A DNA stretch of 64,000 nucleotides from Flammeovirga yaeyamensis (GCF_018736045.1 NZ_CP076132.1:2465501-2529500); one strand, 5' to 3'; positions 8,199 through 17,876 are shown, counted from the stretch's first letter. Notes: a model not told the origin generated them from the letters alone. Made by a program: numbers and translations.

Positions 8199-9836
8199 AT
8201 GATGAAAAAATATATAAAGATTATTTCAGCAGTTGTTATCGCATTCTCGTTAACATCATGCTTTAAAAACTTTGAAGAATTAAGAGAGAATCCAAACTTA
8301 CCATCTGAGGTGGATCCTGAAAGTTTATTTGCGAACGTATTGTTCACATCAACAGGTTCTAACTATGGTATCCAAGGTCAGTACTTCAATCAAACTGCTG
8401 CTGGTATTTGGGCACAGCATTTTGCTAAAATCCAATACTTAGACGAGGATTGGTATGAGTACCGTCCATCTGTAATGGATGAGATTTGGAAAAGAATGTA
8501 CGCTGGTATTTCTAATTCTCCAACAACTCCACACATGGCAGGTCTTCATGATTTGGAGTTAGCATTGAAAGGTTCATATGAAAGATTAGCAATTGCAGAA
8601 GAGACAGATAATGCTGCTCAAGCGAGAGATGCAAAAGCGTTAATCGGTGCGTTAAAAACTACAAGAGCATACATTTACCTTAGTATGACTGATGCTTTTG
8701 GTGATATCCCTTATACTGAGGCTAACCAAACAATGGCTTTAGGTTACGAGCAAACAAACTTCCAACCTGTTTACGACGATCAAAAGTCGATTTATGAAGC
8801 ATTGTTAGAAGAGTTAGAAGAGGCGAACAGTTACCTAGCTGAAAATGGTAAAATGGATACAGGTACTGACTTGATCTATAGAGGTAACACTTCAGCTTGG
8901 AGAAGATTATCAAACTCTTTAGCGGCAAGAATCTACATTAGAATGAGTTATACTGATGCATCTTTTGCAACTCAAGGTTTAACTACATTATTTGCAGATG
9001 CTAACCGTCCAGTTTTCGAAGGTAATTCAGATGATGCTGAGTTGAGATACATCGGTTCTCAACCTTACATGCACCCATTCTACTACAACAGATATATTGA
9101 CAATAGAGATGACTTTGCAGTATCTAAAACTACTGTTGATATGTTGAAGGAGAATGATGATAAGCGTTTATACATCTATGCTTTACCAACGCCAAACTCT
9201 GAGGAAGATGATCCTAAGTATGTTGGTCAAGAGAACGGTGTACCAAGAGATGAGATGCCTGTAATGAGTGCAGTATCAAGAATCGGTAGCCTTTACAAAG
9301 ATCAGCCTGCGGGTAAATCATACTGGATGTCATATTCAGAGTTGTTGTTTATCAAAGCTGAAGCTGCATTTAGATTGGGTGTTCCAGTTGGTGCTTACAA
9401 TACTTTAATTGAACAAGGTATTCAGGCGTCATTTGAGAAGCAATATTCTGAAGTTGAGGAGTATAATGCAACTGTAATTCCTGAGGTGGGTGTTACTATG
9501 GGTACTGCAAATGAAGATGCTCAAATCGTAATCGATAGAGTTAATTCAAGTGGAAAAGACCCAATGACAATGATCATGGAGCAAAAATTCTTAGCATTAT
9601 ATACAAACGGTGCTGAAGCATATGCTGAATTAAGGAGAACAGGTTTGCCAAGAATTTATTTTGTTAGAGGAGCTACTCAATATGAGAGAGGCCTACCTAA
9701 CAGATTCCCTTATCCATTCTCTGAGCAAACTTCGAACTACGAGAACTTCTCGAGAGCTTCTGAAGGTATCGAGCAAACAGTTTATGGAAAGAAAGTTTGG
9801 TTCGCTGAGAATTCACCAGAAATTGATTACAAGTAA
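8199..9836 (+). CDS. SusD/RagB-family outer membrane lipoprotein (SusD-like_2 type)
   Basis: Surface lipoprotein that caps the preceding SusC channel and captures substrate. MMKKYIKIISAVVIAFSLTS precedes Cys at residue 21, giving a lipobox (LTSC). The mature start CFKNFEELRENPNLPSEV is the typical opening of the family called starch-binding associating with outer membrane. The helical TPR-like core carries TRAYIYLSMTDAFGDIPYTE and the C-terminal PNRFPYP motif. The start is either this ATG or the adjacent ATG at 8202; signal-peptide logic does not separate them. It pairs with the upstream SusC by spacing and is paralogous to the SusD at 13662. The operon ends at the terminator at 9919. Confidence 0.92.
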   Translation: MMKKYIKIISAVVIAFSLTSCFKNFEELRENPNLPSEVDPESLFANVLFTSTGSNYGIQGQYFNQTAAGIWAQHFAKIQYLDEDWYEYRPSVMDEIWKRMYAGISNSPTTPHMAGLHDLELALKGSYERLAIAEETDNAAQARDAKALIGALKTTRAYIYLSMTDAFGDIPYTEANQTMALGYEQTNFQPVYDDQKSIYEALLEELEEANSYLAENGKMDTGTDLIYRGNTSAWRRLSNSLAARIYIRMSYTDASFATQGLTTLFADANRPVFEGNSDDAELRYIGSQPYMHPFYYNRYIDNRDDFAVSKTTVDMLKENDDKRLYIYALPTPNSEEDDPKYVGQENGVPRDEMPVMSAVSRIGSLYKDQPAGKSYWMSYSELLFIKAEAAFRLGVPVGAYNTLIEQGIQASFEKQYSEVEEYNATVIPEVGVTMGTANEDAQIVIDRVNSSGKDPMTMIMEQKFLALYTNGAEAYAELRRTGLPRIYFVRGATQYERGLPNRFPYPFSEQTSNYENFSRASEGIEQTVYGKKVWFAENSPEIDYK

Positions 9837-9918
9837 TCATAAAGTTATTCTAATGGATGTGGAAAAGTGAGCTTTGAGATATCCAATGGAATAGTAAAAT
9901 AGCAATCATAAAAGATAT

Positions 9919-9951
9919 AAAGCCACTTCTAATTTTAGGAGTGGTTTTTTT
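9919..9951 (+). terminator. terminator of the first SusC-SusD operon
   Basis: 12-bp stem with two G-U pairs (9919-9930 with 9937-9948), a 6-base loop and a T run. Confidence 0.8.
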
Positions 9952-10559
9952 ATGTTCAGAAAAAGGTTACCAAAAATATGTCATCTATAGTTAAATTATT
10001 TAAAAAATTACTTTTGGATAAAGTAATTGATATTACAGATTATTTTTTGTGTATAAAGGAAACAATGTTACTATCGTGATTGATTAATGTATTTATGATT
10101 GAAAGCTATAAATCAGAAGGTTATGGTATTTGTTTTGTGTAGTACGCATAGAAACAGTGTTACTTTAAATGTTTGTATTTAAACATATTTTATCAATTAT
10201 GTATCTGCCATAATATCAATTAGTTATCTTTTTTTAGTGTCAAAATTGGTTTTCTTTCTTAATGTTAAAGGATTTTGTAAATGTGACCTGCACGTTGTTA
10301 AACTTGTAGTGTAATCATCAGGGCATCCAAAGCTAAACTGTAACATTTCAAAAGATGCTATAGTCAAATTTTTAAACTGTTCCCTACGCTTACATCATAA
10401 CTTTTATGAGTTTTATAACTCTGATTTTTAACTAATTAAAAACTATTGGGTTTGTTTATTTGCTATCAATTTTAAGAAAAAAGGATCTTTTTTTCTGTCG
10501 GATTCCTAGTGCCTAATCATCCCTGTATTTATCAATCAATCAATTATTAACCTATTATC
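9952..10559 (+). promoter_or_regulatory. gene-free region with leader of the second SusC operon
   Basis: No coding frame is credible in this AT-rich stretch. It holds the candidate promoter at 10274-10306 and, in the leader, TCATAACTTTTATG at 10395-10408, identical to the copy at 4958-4971 before the first SusC. A short hairpin ATGTTT/AAACAT lies near 10170-10185. Nothing else stands out before the SusC start. Confidence 0.4.
10274..10306 (+). promoter_or_regulatory. candidate promoter of the second SusC operon
   Basis: TTTG at 10274-10277, a 21-base spacer, and TAAACTTG at 10299-10306: same spacing and same CTTG ending as the promoter of the first pair. The leader would be about 245 bases. 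Confidence 0.5.
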
Positions 10560-13500
10560 ATGAGTAAAAGAGTACTTCAATTTCTCTTTTTATTCTTGGG
10601 GTTGGTCTTTACGTCCAATGCTCAGGAAAGAAAGATCGAAGGTGTAGTGATGGACGCCTCTGCCAACACTTTACCGGGAGCCACAGTAATGATCGAAGGT
10701 ACCACTATTGGTGCAGTGACATCATTTGATGGAACTTTTCACATTGATGCACCCGCAAATGCTGAAAAAATTATTGTTCGTCTGATCGGGTACAAATCGC
10801 TAACTGTTGACATTGGGACACAATCAAAATTTGAGTTTGTATTAGAAGAAGATGTAGAACAACTTGAAGAAGTCGTAGTAACTGCATTGGGTATTGAGAA
10901 AGACAAAAAGTCATTAGGTTATTCAGTATCAGAAGTTAAAGGAGACGATTTGAAAGGATCTGATAACAATGTTTTGAATAACTTAAATGGTAAAGTTGCC
11001 GGTGTGATGGTCAACACTTCGTCTGGTGCACCAGGTGCTTCATCAAGAATTACGATACGTGGTAACTCTTCTCTTACAGGTAACAACCAGCCATTATTTA
11101 TAATTGATGGTGTACCTGTAGATAACTCTTACAACTCTGGGAATACATCTAGTGGTGGAACCGACTTTGGATCGCCAATTAATGATATCAACCCAGACGA
11201 TATTGAGTCAATGTCCGTTTTGAAAGGGCCAAATGCAGCAGCGCTTTATGGATCAAGAGCACAGAATGGTGCAATTGTAATTACCACAAAATCAGGTAAA
11301 GGGTCAGAAGGTTTAGGTGTTTCATTATCAAACACAACCACTTTCCAAAAGCCATTATTATTACCGAATTACCAAAACGAATACGGTCAAGGTTTAAATG
11401 GACAATTCTCTTTTGAAGACGGTGCAAATGGTGGTACTTACGATGGGGTAGATGAATCTTGGGGTCCTAAATTGGATGCTGGATTAATGATTCCACAATT
11501 CTTCTCGAATGGAGAAGCAGTGCCGTGGGTTTCTAATCCTAACAACGTAGAAGATTTCTTTGAAACAGGTCATGTTTCTACGACGAACTTATCGATTCAA
11601 AATGCGACAGAATTATCTCATGTGCGTTTCTCGATGATGTATTCTGATCAGAAAGGTATGGTACCAAATACTGGTTTGGAGAACTATTCTGCTTCTTTGA
11701 ACTTTGGTCATAAAATCCATGAAAACCTACAATTTGATTCAAAAGTGACTTATTCAAGACGTTCATCAGACAACCTTCCATCTCAAGGATATGGCGAGAA
11801 TAACGTGATGCAACAGTTCGTTTGGTTTGGACGTCAGGTAGATACTAACATGTTGAAGGATTATAAAAATCCTGATGGAACTCCTTACAATTGGAACTAC
11901 AGTTACCACGATAACCCGTATTGGATTCTGCACGAAAACACCAACTCTCAGCTGAGAGATAGAATAAATGGTTACGCGTCATTGAAATGGAACATTACTG
12001 ATTACCTGAACTTTAAAGTTAAAGGTGGTACTGATTTATACAATGAAAATCGTTTGTCTAAATCGGCGATGTATTCCATCAACGATCCTGATGGTGGGTT
12101 TACGGAATCAAATTACTTTGTGAACGAAACCAACTTCGATTTCTTGTTCTCATTCTCTAAAGATTTTGGTGCGGATTGGAATGTGAATGCCAACTTTGGT
12201 GGTAATAACATGTACAAAGTATATTCTTCAAACTCGATGACAGCCTTTGGTTTAGCATCACCAGGTGTGTATACTCCAGCCAATGCAACTGGACAAGTAG
12301 AGTCTACCACTTACTTTGAAGAGCAAATTATCAACTCTTTATATGGAACAGCATCAGTAGGTTATAAAGATTTCTTGTTTGCCGATATTTCAGTAAGAAA
12401 TGACTGGTCATCGACATTACCTAAGGCAAATAATTCGTTTTTATATCCATCGGTTAACCTTTCATATGTATTCTCTGAACATTTAGAATTACCAAATTGG
12501 ATATCAAATGGTAAGTTGAGAGGTGGATGGGCCGAAGTAGGCAATGGAGCTACTCCATACTCAACATCGAACGTTTATGTATCGGGATTACCGTATAATG
12601 GTTATCCAATGTTTAAATACGAGACAACTCAAGCTAACCCTGATTTAAAACCAGAAACTACTCAATCTTGGGAGGTTGGTTTAGATATGGGATTCTTCAA
12701 TAACCGTTTAGGATTTGAAGCAGCATATTATGAGAAATCGACGTATGATCAAATTGTTCCTGCCGATGTTTCTGCTGCATCAGGTTATAGATATTCGTAT
12801 ATCAATGCCGGTCAAATTGATAACAGAGGTGTAGAATTAATGGTGTTTGCTACTCCTGTTCAAACCAAAGATGTGACTTGGGATGTGTCATTCAACTTTT
12901 CAAAAAACAAAAACGAAGTAGTTTCTTTAGCAGAAGGAGTTGATTCATTTGTGCTAGGTTCTTATTGGGGATTAACTACTGAAGCTAGACCAGGAGAGGA
13001 GTTAGGTACTTTCTATGGATATGCTTACCAAAGAGACGATCAAGGAAATGTGATGGTTGATGAAAATGGTTATGCCATGAAAACAGATGAAAAAGTGAAG
13101 TTAGGTTCGATTAACCCAGATTGGAGAGGTGGTATCCGTAACTCGATAACTTACAAAAACTTCACATTATCAGCTTTAATTGATATTTCTGTAGGTGGTG
13201 ACATTTTCTCTGTAACGAATATGTTTGGTGAATATGCCGGTGTTCTTGATGTAACTGCAATGAATCGTGAAGCAGGTAGAGTAACGCCTGGTGTTTCTCC
13301 TGACGGATCTACAAACGACAAAGTAGTACCTACTCAAGATTACTATCAATCGCTTTATGGTATTCATGAAGAGTACATTTATGATGCTACTTACATCAAG
13401 TTAGCTGAATTATCGATAGCCTATAATATTCCATCAACGTTTACGAAGAAGTACGGAATTAAAGGAATGAGTGTAGCATTTGTAGGAAATAACTTATTTA

Positions 13501-13631
13501 TGATCCACAAAAATGCACCAAATATTGATCCTCAAGCAGCCTTTGGTGCTGGTTTAGACGGTCAAGGTTTCGAATTTGGTCAGTTACCATCTCCTCAAAG
13601 TTTTGGTTTCAATATCAAAATGAACTTCTAA
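10560..13631 (+). CDS. SusC/RagA-family TonB-linked outer membrane transporter (paralog)
   Basis: Same architecture and nearly the same length (1023 against 1025 residues) as the SusC at 5074: signal peptide ending SNAQ, carboxypeptidase-regulatory-like domain, plug with ITIRGNSSLTGNNQPLF and SVLKGPNAAALYGSRA, barrel, and terminal FGFNIKMNF. The two proteins can be aligned almost end to end with conserved blocks such as SSDNLPSQGYG and NAPNIDPQA, so they came from a tandem duplication of the pair. Codon use is less biased than in the first copy, suggesting lower expression. Differences concentrate in predicted barrel loops, as expected for divergence in substrate or phage recognition. The substrate is unknown. 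Confidence 0.93.
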   Translation: MSKRVLQFLFLFLGLVFTSNAQERKIEGVVMDASANTLPGATVMIEGTTIGAVTSFDGTFHIDAPANAEKIIVRLIGYKSLTVDIGTQSKFEFVLEEDVEQLEEVVVTALGIEKDKKSLGYSVSEVKGDDLKGSDNNVLNNLNGKVAGVMVNTSSGAPGASSRITIRGNSSLTGNNQPLFIIDGVPVDNSYNSGNTSSGGTDFGSPINDINPDDIESMSVLKGPNAAALYGSRAQNGAIVITTKSGKGSEGLGVSLSNTTTFQKPLLLPNYQNEYGQGLNGQFSFEDGANGGTYDGVDESWGPKLDAGLMIPQFFSNGEAVPWVSNPNNVEDFFETGHVSTTNLSIQNATELSHVRFSMMYSDQKGMVPNTGLENYSASLNFGHKIHENLQFDSKVTYSRRSSDNLPSQGYGENNVMQQFVWFGRQVDTNMLKDYKNPDGTPYNWNYSYHDNPYWILHENTNSQLRDRINGYASLKWNITDYLNFKVKGGTDLYNENRLSKSAMYSINDPDGGFTESNYFVNETNFDFLFSFSKDFGADWNVNANFGGNNMYKVYSSNSMTAFGLASPGVYTPANATGQVESTTYFEEQIINSLYGTASVGYKDFLFADISVRNDWSSTLPKANNSFLYPSVNLSYVFSEHLELPNWISNGKLRGGWAEVGNGATPYSTSNVYVSGLPYNGYPMFKYETTQANPDLKPETTQSWEVGLDMGFFNNRLGFEAAYYEKSTYDQIVPADVSAASGYRYSYINAGQIDNRGVELMVFATPVQTKDVTWDVSFNFSKNKNEVVSLAEGVDSFVLGSYWGLTTEARPGEELGTFYGYAYQRDDQGNVMVDENGYAMKTDEKVKLGSINPDWRGGIRNSITYKNFTLSALIDISVGGDIFSVTNMFGEYAGVLDVTAMNREAGRVTPGVSPDGSTNDKVVPTQDYYQSLYGIHEEYIYDATYIKLAELSIAYNIPSTFTKKYGIKGMSVAFVGNNLFMIHKNAPNIDPQAAFGAGLDGQGFEFGQLPSPQSFGFNIKMNF

Positions 13632-13661
13632 AGAAAACACTAACGATAGATTTAAATAGTG

Positions 13662-15398
13662 ATGAAAAAATCAATAATATATATCGCAAGTATCATCTTT
13701 ACTTTAAGCATGAGTTCATGTTTTAAAGATTTCGATGAGATGCAAACCAATCCCAACTATCCAACTGATGTGAACCCAGGGAATCTTTTTGCCAATGCTA
13801 CATTTTCAAGAATTGGAGGTATTTATGGTTTCCAAGCGGAAGATTTTAACTTAACGGCATCAGGGTTATGGTCGCAGCATTTTGCTAAGATTCAATATAT
13901 CGATGAGGATTGGTACGAGTACCGTTCAAATGCTATTGATGGATATTGGAAATATGCTATGTCGGGATCAAGTGCTAACGGTTCAGCATCTATGTACGAT
14001 TTGGAATTGGCTTTACATAAAGTGAGAGAGACAAAGAATGCATTATTGGAAAGTCCTGCCGGTAACGAAAAGCAGATTGCTAATTACGAAGCAATGGAAG
14101 GAGCTATTCTAGTAATGAGGACTTATTTCTTCTCGATTATGACCGATGTTTGGGGTGATGTACCATACAGTGAAGCTTTCAAAACAGTGGCATTAGGGTA
14201 CGAACGTACCATTACTCAACCTAAATATGATGCTCAAAAAGATATCTATACAGATTTCTTTAAGCAGTTAGAATTGGCAAACGATCTATTATCAAATGGT
14301 GGGGTGGTTGAACCACAATCTGATATGATTTATGGTGGAGATGCTTCAAAGTGGAGAAAGTTAGCCAACTCATTATCTGCTAGATTATATATCCATATTT
14401 CTAAAATTGATCAAGCGATTGCACAGGAAGGATTAACCAGAATCTTTAGTGATCCAGGAACCTATCCAGTATTTTCATCTATCGAAGATGATGCAATGTT
14501 GACTTATGCAGGTACTCAACCCTATGAACACCCGTTTTTCGAGAATTATGTACGTGATGGTCGTGATGATTTCTCATCTTCAAAGACTATGATTGATATG
14601 TTGAAAGAGAGGAAAGATACACGTATGTATATTTTCGCCACTCCAACACCTAATTCAATCGCATTATTTGATTCTACAAAGAATTACGAAGATATTGAAT
14701 ACACTGGTCAAGAAAACGGTGTGCCTAAGGGTGAAGCTTTTGCCATCGCAGACAGATCAAGAATTGGTGTTTTATACCGTTCAACACCTAATGGTGTATC
14801 TCATGTGATGTCGTATTCTGAATTGGAGTTCATCAAAGCTGAAGCAGCGGCTGTATTGGGAGTAGGAGCTGCAGGAACACCTCAAACAGCTTATGAAAAT
14901 GGTATCAAAGCTTCTTTTGAAAGACAGTACAAATTGGCTGATCAATACGGTATTAAAACGGCTTCTTTCGGTGATATTAAAGGTCAGATTACGTTTGCAG
15001 AAGATACTGTGATTGAAGCGGATGGTTACGAGGTAGTCATTTCTATGTCGAACCTTTCAGACCATATTGATAGAACATTGGCTCAAGCATCTGTGGCTTG
15101 GGATATGTCTAAAGCAGAACAATTAATTGCTGAGCAAAAGTTTATATCTATCTACACAAATGGTCCTGAGTCATTTGTAGAAGTAAGAAGAACAAATTAT
15201 CCTCAACTTACTTTTGTAAGAGGAGGTACCCAATATAAAGGACTTGGTTTACCATATCGTTTCCCTTATGCTATTTCTGAACAGACTACTAATGCTGCAA
15301 ACTGGGCTGCAGCAGCGGAAAGCATCACAAATACGATGTATGGTAAAACAGTATGGTGGAACCACAAAGCATTTGATAACTATAGAATTGTTGAGTAA
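13662..15398 (+). CDS. SusD/RagB-family outer membrane lipoprotein (paralog)
   Basis: Partner of the SusC ending 30 bases upstream. I chose the ATG at 13662; the codon before it is GTG, which would only add one residue. The signal sequence ends in a lipobox (MSSC) with the lipid-bearing Cys at residue 20, followed by FKDFDEMQTNPNYPT, paralogous to the first SusD. The protein is about 30 residues longer than the first copy owing to an extra piece near SIALFDSTKNYED and one near DTVIEADGYEVVIS. The C-terminal LPYRFPYA motif is kept. No enzyme gene follows, so this is a transporter-only locus. Confidence 0.92.
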   Translation: MKKSIIYIASIIFTLSMSSCFKDFDEMQTNPNYPTDVNPGNLFANATFSRIGGIYGFQAEDFNLTASGLWSQHFAKIQYIDEDWYEYRSNAIDGYWKYAMSGSSANGSASMYDLELALHKVRETKNALLESPAGNEKQIANYEAMEGAILVMRTYFFSIMTDVWGDVPYSEAFKTVALGYERTITQPKYDAQKDIYTDFFKQLELANDLLSNGGVVEPQSDMIYGGDASKWRKLANSLSARLYIHISKIDQAIAQEGLTRIFSDPGTYPVFSSIEDDAMLTYAGTQPYEHPFFENYVRDGRDDFSSSKTMIDMLKERKDTRMYIFATPTPNSIALFDSTKNYEDIEYTGQENGVPKGEAFAIADRSRIGVLYRSTPNGVSHVMSYSELEFIKAEAAAVLGVGAAGTPQTAYENGIKASFERQYKLADQYGIKTASFGDIKGQITFAEDTVIEADGYEVVISMSNLSDHIDRTLAQASVAWDMSKAEQLIAEQKFISIYTNGPESFVEVRRTNYPQLTFVRGGTQYKGLGLPYRFPYAISEQTTNAANWAAAAESITNTMYGKTVWWNHKAFDNYRIVE

Positions 15399-15428
15399 CA
15401 TCTAGTATCAAATATTAATCGCCAAAGT

Positions 15429-15461
15429 AAAGCCTGAATCATTAAGTTGGTTCGGGCTTTA
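15429..15461 (+). terminator. terminator of the second SusC-SusD operon
   Basis: 10-bp stem AAAGCCTGAA / TTCGGGCTTT with one G-U pair and a 12-base loop; the T tract is short and interrupted. Confidence 0.6.
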
Positions 15462-15492
15462 TTGTAACTCAATTAATAAAAAAGTTGATATT

Positions 15493-15530
15493 AAAAAAGA
15501 GGCTGCTTCATACAAATGAAACAGCCTCTT
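15493..15530 (-). terminator. glgB terminator
   Basis: Read on the minus strand: AAGAGGCTG / CAGCCTCTT outer stem with an inner TTCA/TGAA pairing, followed by a T run (the A run at 15493-15498 of the plus strand). It lies 26 bases beyond the glgB stop. Confidence 0.8.
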
Positions 15531-15555
15531 GATTTATCAAATAATATTATATCAA

Positions 15556-17583
15556 TTAATCTACTATTTTAAACACCATCGCAGAACGGTTAGTGTTATA
15601 AATAGAGATACTCTTATCGTCGTCTGTGAAATATTCTCCACCTCTTTCGTTACGACCAAATCCACCGAATTGTTTTTCATCTGTAGATAGGATCATTTCG
15701 TATTTCCCTTCTTGACCAACAAAGAATTTGTAATCAGGAAGTGAGTTAGTAGGAGAGAAGTTGAAAACAAATACAAGATCTCCTTTACGGAAACAGATAG
15801 TTTTGTTTTCAGTATCCATGTTTAATAAGTCTACAGGAGTATTAGGCTCTAATGTGTGATGTTCACGTACAAGGTGAACCATAGCCCCATCAAAATTATT
15901 CATTTTTTGATAACGCAAGAAACCATTTTCTACCAATGACCATTGTCTTCTAGCATATTGATGTGACCAACCGTTACCTTCTCTTGGGAAATCAATCCAT
16001 TCTGGGTGACCAAATTCGTTACCCATAAAGTTCAAGTAACCTTCACCACCTAATACACAAGTTAGGAAACGGATCATTTTATGAAGAGCAACACCACGAT
16101 CTACCACCATGCTACCACTTTCATTGTCCATGCCTGTGTACATTTCAGCATCCATTAGCCACATAGCGATCGTTTTATCGCCTACTAATGCTTGGTCATG
16201 TGATTCTGAATAAGCAATTGCTTTCTCGTTTGCTCTTTTGTTTAGCATTACCGACCAGAAGTCCCATAGGTTCCATTGCTCATCCGATTGTTCTTCAAGA
16301 ACTTTGATCCAGAAATCAGGAATACCCATCGATAAACGGTAATCGAAACCAACACCACCTTCTTGGATACCACGGCTAAGTCCTGGCATACCAGAAACGT
16401 CTTCAGCAATACTGATAACATCAGGTTTTACTTCATGTGCAATTTCATTAGCCAATTGAAGATATCGAACAGCATCTACATCAACGCCCATATTGAAATA
16501 GTCGTCATAGCTACCAAAACCAGCGTGACCATGGTGATGATACATCATTGAAGTAACACCATCAAAACGGAATCCATCAAAATGATACTCGTCCAACCAA
16601 TACTTCACGTTTGATCCTAGGAATTGAATTACTTCCCATTTGCTGTAATCAAACAATTTAGAATCCCAATCAGGGTGATTACCTCTATCTCCAGAGTGGA
16701 AATATTGATAAACTGTACCATCGAATTCGTTAATTCCCTCATTATGGTTTTTAACGGCATGCGAATGTACAATATCCATAATCACAGCAATTCCCATGCT
16801 GTGAGCAGTTTTAATCAGATGTTTTAATTCTTCTGGCGTACCAAATTTAGAAGTAGCTGCATAAAAGTTACTTACGTGGTAACCAAAAGAACCATAATAA
16901 GGGTGTTCTTGCACGGCCATCAACTGAATACAGTTGTAACCTAAAGCTTTAACTCTTGGAAGAATGTTCTCAGTGAACTCGTTGTAAGTTCCCATTTTCT
17001 CTTCTTCTTGAGACATACCTACGTGTGCTTCGTAGATAATTGGAGCCTTGATTGATGAAGTTTTAAAGTCATCTCCTGACCAATCAAAATTAGTCTCTTC
17101 AGAGAACCAAAGTTGACCAACAAAGTTTGGAGTTCCTTCTTCTTGTACTACTCTTTCGATGTAGGCAGGGATTCTTTCGTGATCACCAGCTTGAGAAACA
17201 ACTCTTACTTTAATAAAACTTCCGTGTACAAAAGTGTCTTTGTAGTCTGCTTTTGAAAGAAAAATCTCCCATACACCATTCCATTCATTAGATCCTTCAA
17301 TTCTTCTTAAAGGATGCGAATCTCTGTTCCAATTATTAAAATCACCCTCTAAATATAAAGCATGAGCAGCAGGCGCCCATTCTCTATACCACCAACCTTC
17401 ATTGACGGGATCATAGTTTACCCCTAAGAACTTATAAGCACTCGCAAAATTCTGTAATGAACCATACTTGTTTTGCAAGTTAGTTTTTAGATCATTATAT
17501 GAATTTATACGAGCATTAATTTGTTCCGTTTGTGGCTCTAACCACATGTCATCTTTAACTAATTGAGGTAATTGTTTACTCAT
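15556..17583 (-). CDS. glgB: 1,4-alpha-glucan branching enzyme (GH13_8 type)
   Basis: Introduces alpha-1,6 branches into glycogen. The 675 residues contain an N-terminal CBM48-like domain (about 60-160, with REWAPAAHALYLEGDFNNWN), the GH13 barrel and a C-terminal all-beta domain. The GH13 conserved regions are all present: DIVHSHA (270-276), DGFRFDGVTSM with nucleophile D341, SIAEDVSG with acid/base E394, and SESHDQ with H462 and D463. DGFRFDGVTSMMYHHHG is the signature of the eukaryote-like GH13_8 subfamily, common in Bacteroidota, rather than GH13_9. No other glycogen gene is next to it. It is divergent from rpe, and a perfect Crp-type dyad (17751-17770) lies between them. Confidence 0.95.
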   Translation of the reverse strand: MSKQLPQLVKDDMWLEPQTEQINARINSYNDLKTNLQNKYGSLQNFASAYKFLGVNYDPVNEGWWYREWAPAAHALYLEGDFNNWNRDSHPLRRIEGSNEWNGVWEIFLSKADYKDTFVHGSFIKVRVVSQAGDHERIPAYIERVVQEEGTPNFVGQLWFSEETNFDWSGDDFKTSSIKAPIIYEAHVGMSQEEEKMGTYNEFTENILPRVKALGYNCIQLMAVQEHPYYGSFGYHVSNFYAATSKFGTPEELKHLIKTAHSMGIAVIMDIVHSHAVKNHNEGINEFDGTVYQYFHSGDRGNHPDWDSKLFDYSKWEVIQFLGSNVKYWLDEYHFDGFRFDGVTSMMYHHHGHAGFGSYDDYFNMGVDVDAVRYLQLANEIAHEVKPDVISIAEDVSGMPGLSRGIQEGGVGFDYRLSMGIPDFWIKVLEEQSDEQWNLWDFWSVMLNKRANEKAIAYSESHDQALVGDKTIAMWLMDAEMYTGMDNESGSMVVDRGVALHKMIRFLTCVLGGEGYLNFMGNEFGHPEWIDFPREGNGWSHQYARRQWSLVENGFLRYQKMNNFDGAMVHLVREHHTLEPNTPVDLLNMDTENKTICFRKGDLVFVFNFSPTNSLPDYKFFVGQEGKYEMILSTDEKQFGGFGRNERGGEYFTDDDKSISIYNTNRSAMVFKIVD

Positions 17584-17750
17584 ATTGTATTACTTAAAAC
17601 AGGATAGTTATATAGTTTCATTAGGCAAACTAACTAATTCTTTTCTATTTACAATTTAAGTGTATACTGTACACATAGATAATATTTGTTTTTTTTCAAA
17701 GAAAATGTCCTAGAAACCGATTTAAATGATTGAATAATTGATAATTATAT

Positions 17751-17770
17751 TTTGTGAAAATGTTCACAAA
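17751..17770. promoter_or_regulatory. perfect Crp-type dyad between glgB and rpe
   Basis: TTTGTGAA-AATG-TTCACAAA has perfect 8-bp arms. Its core TGTGA-N6-TCACA equals the E. coli CRP consensus. The centre lies about 78 bases upstream of the predicted rpe start of transcription and about 177 bases upstream of the glgB start codon. A Crp-family or LacI-family regulator could bind; which one cannot be told from here. Confidence 0.55.
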
Positions 17771-17801
17771 TGTTAGTTAGACCTTTATTATCATTTCATA
17801 T

Positions 17802-17832
17802 TTTGAGAGTAGAATTAATTAAATTACATTTG
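17802..17832 (+). promoter_or_regulatory. rpe promoter
   Basis: TTTG at 17802-17805, a 19-base spacer, and TACATTTG at 17825-17832: a full match to the Bacteroidota vegetative consensus. Predicted leader about 40 bases. Confidence 0.7.
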
Positions 17833-17876
17833 CAACGAATTTTTAACACTATACACTTACACTGTAAAATAGTACA

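Noticed and set aside
9661-9870. 69-residue ORF overlapping the end of the first SusD gene
   Set aside because: Out-of-frame shadow of the SusD 3' end; it has no family features and no signal peptide.
13659-13661. GTG as the start of the second SusD
   Set aside because: The next codon is ATG and gives the same signal peptide; extending by one residue has no support.
5074-15398. Complete polysaccharide utilization locus
   Set aside because: No glycoside hydrolase, lyase, sulfatase or hybrid regulator accompanies the SusC-SusD pairs; glgB is on the opposite strand, has its own terminator and is a housekeeping glycogen gene.
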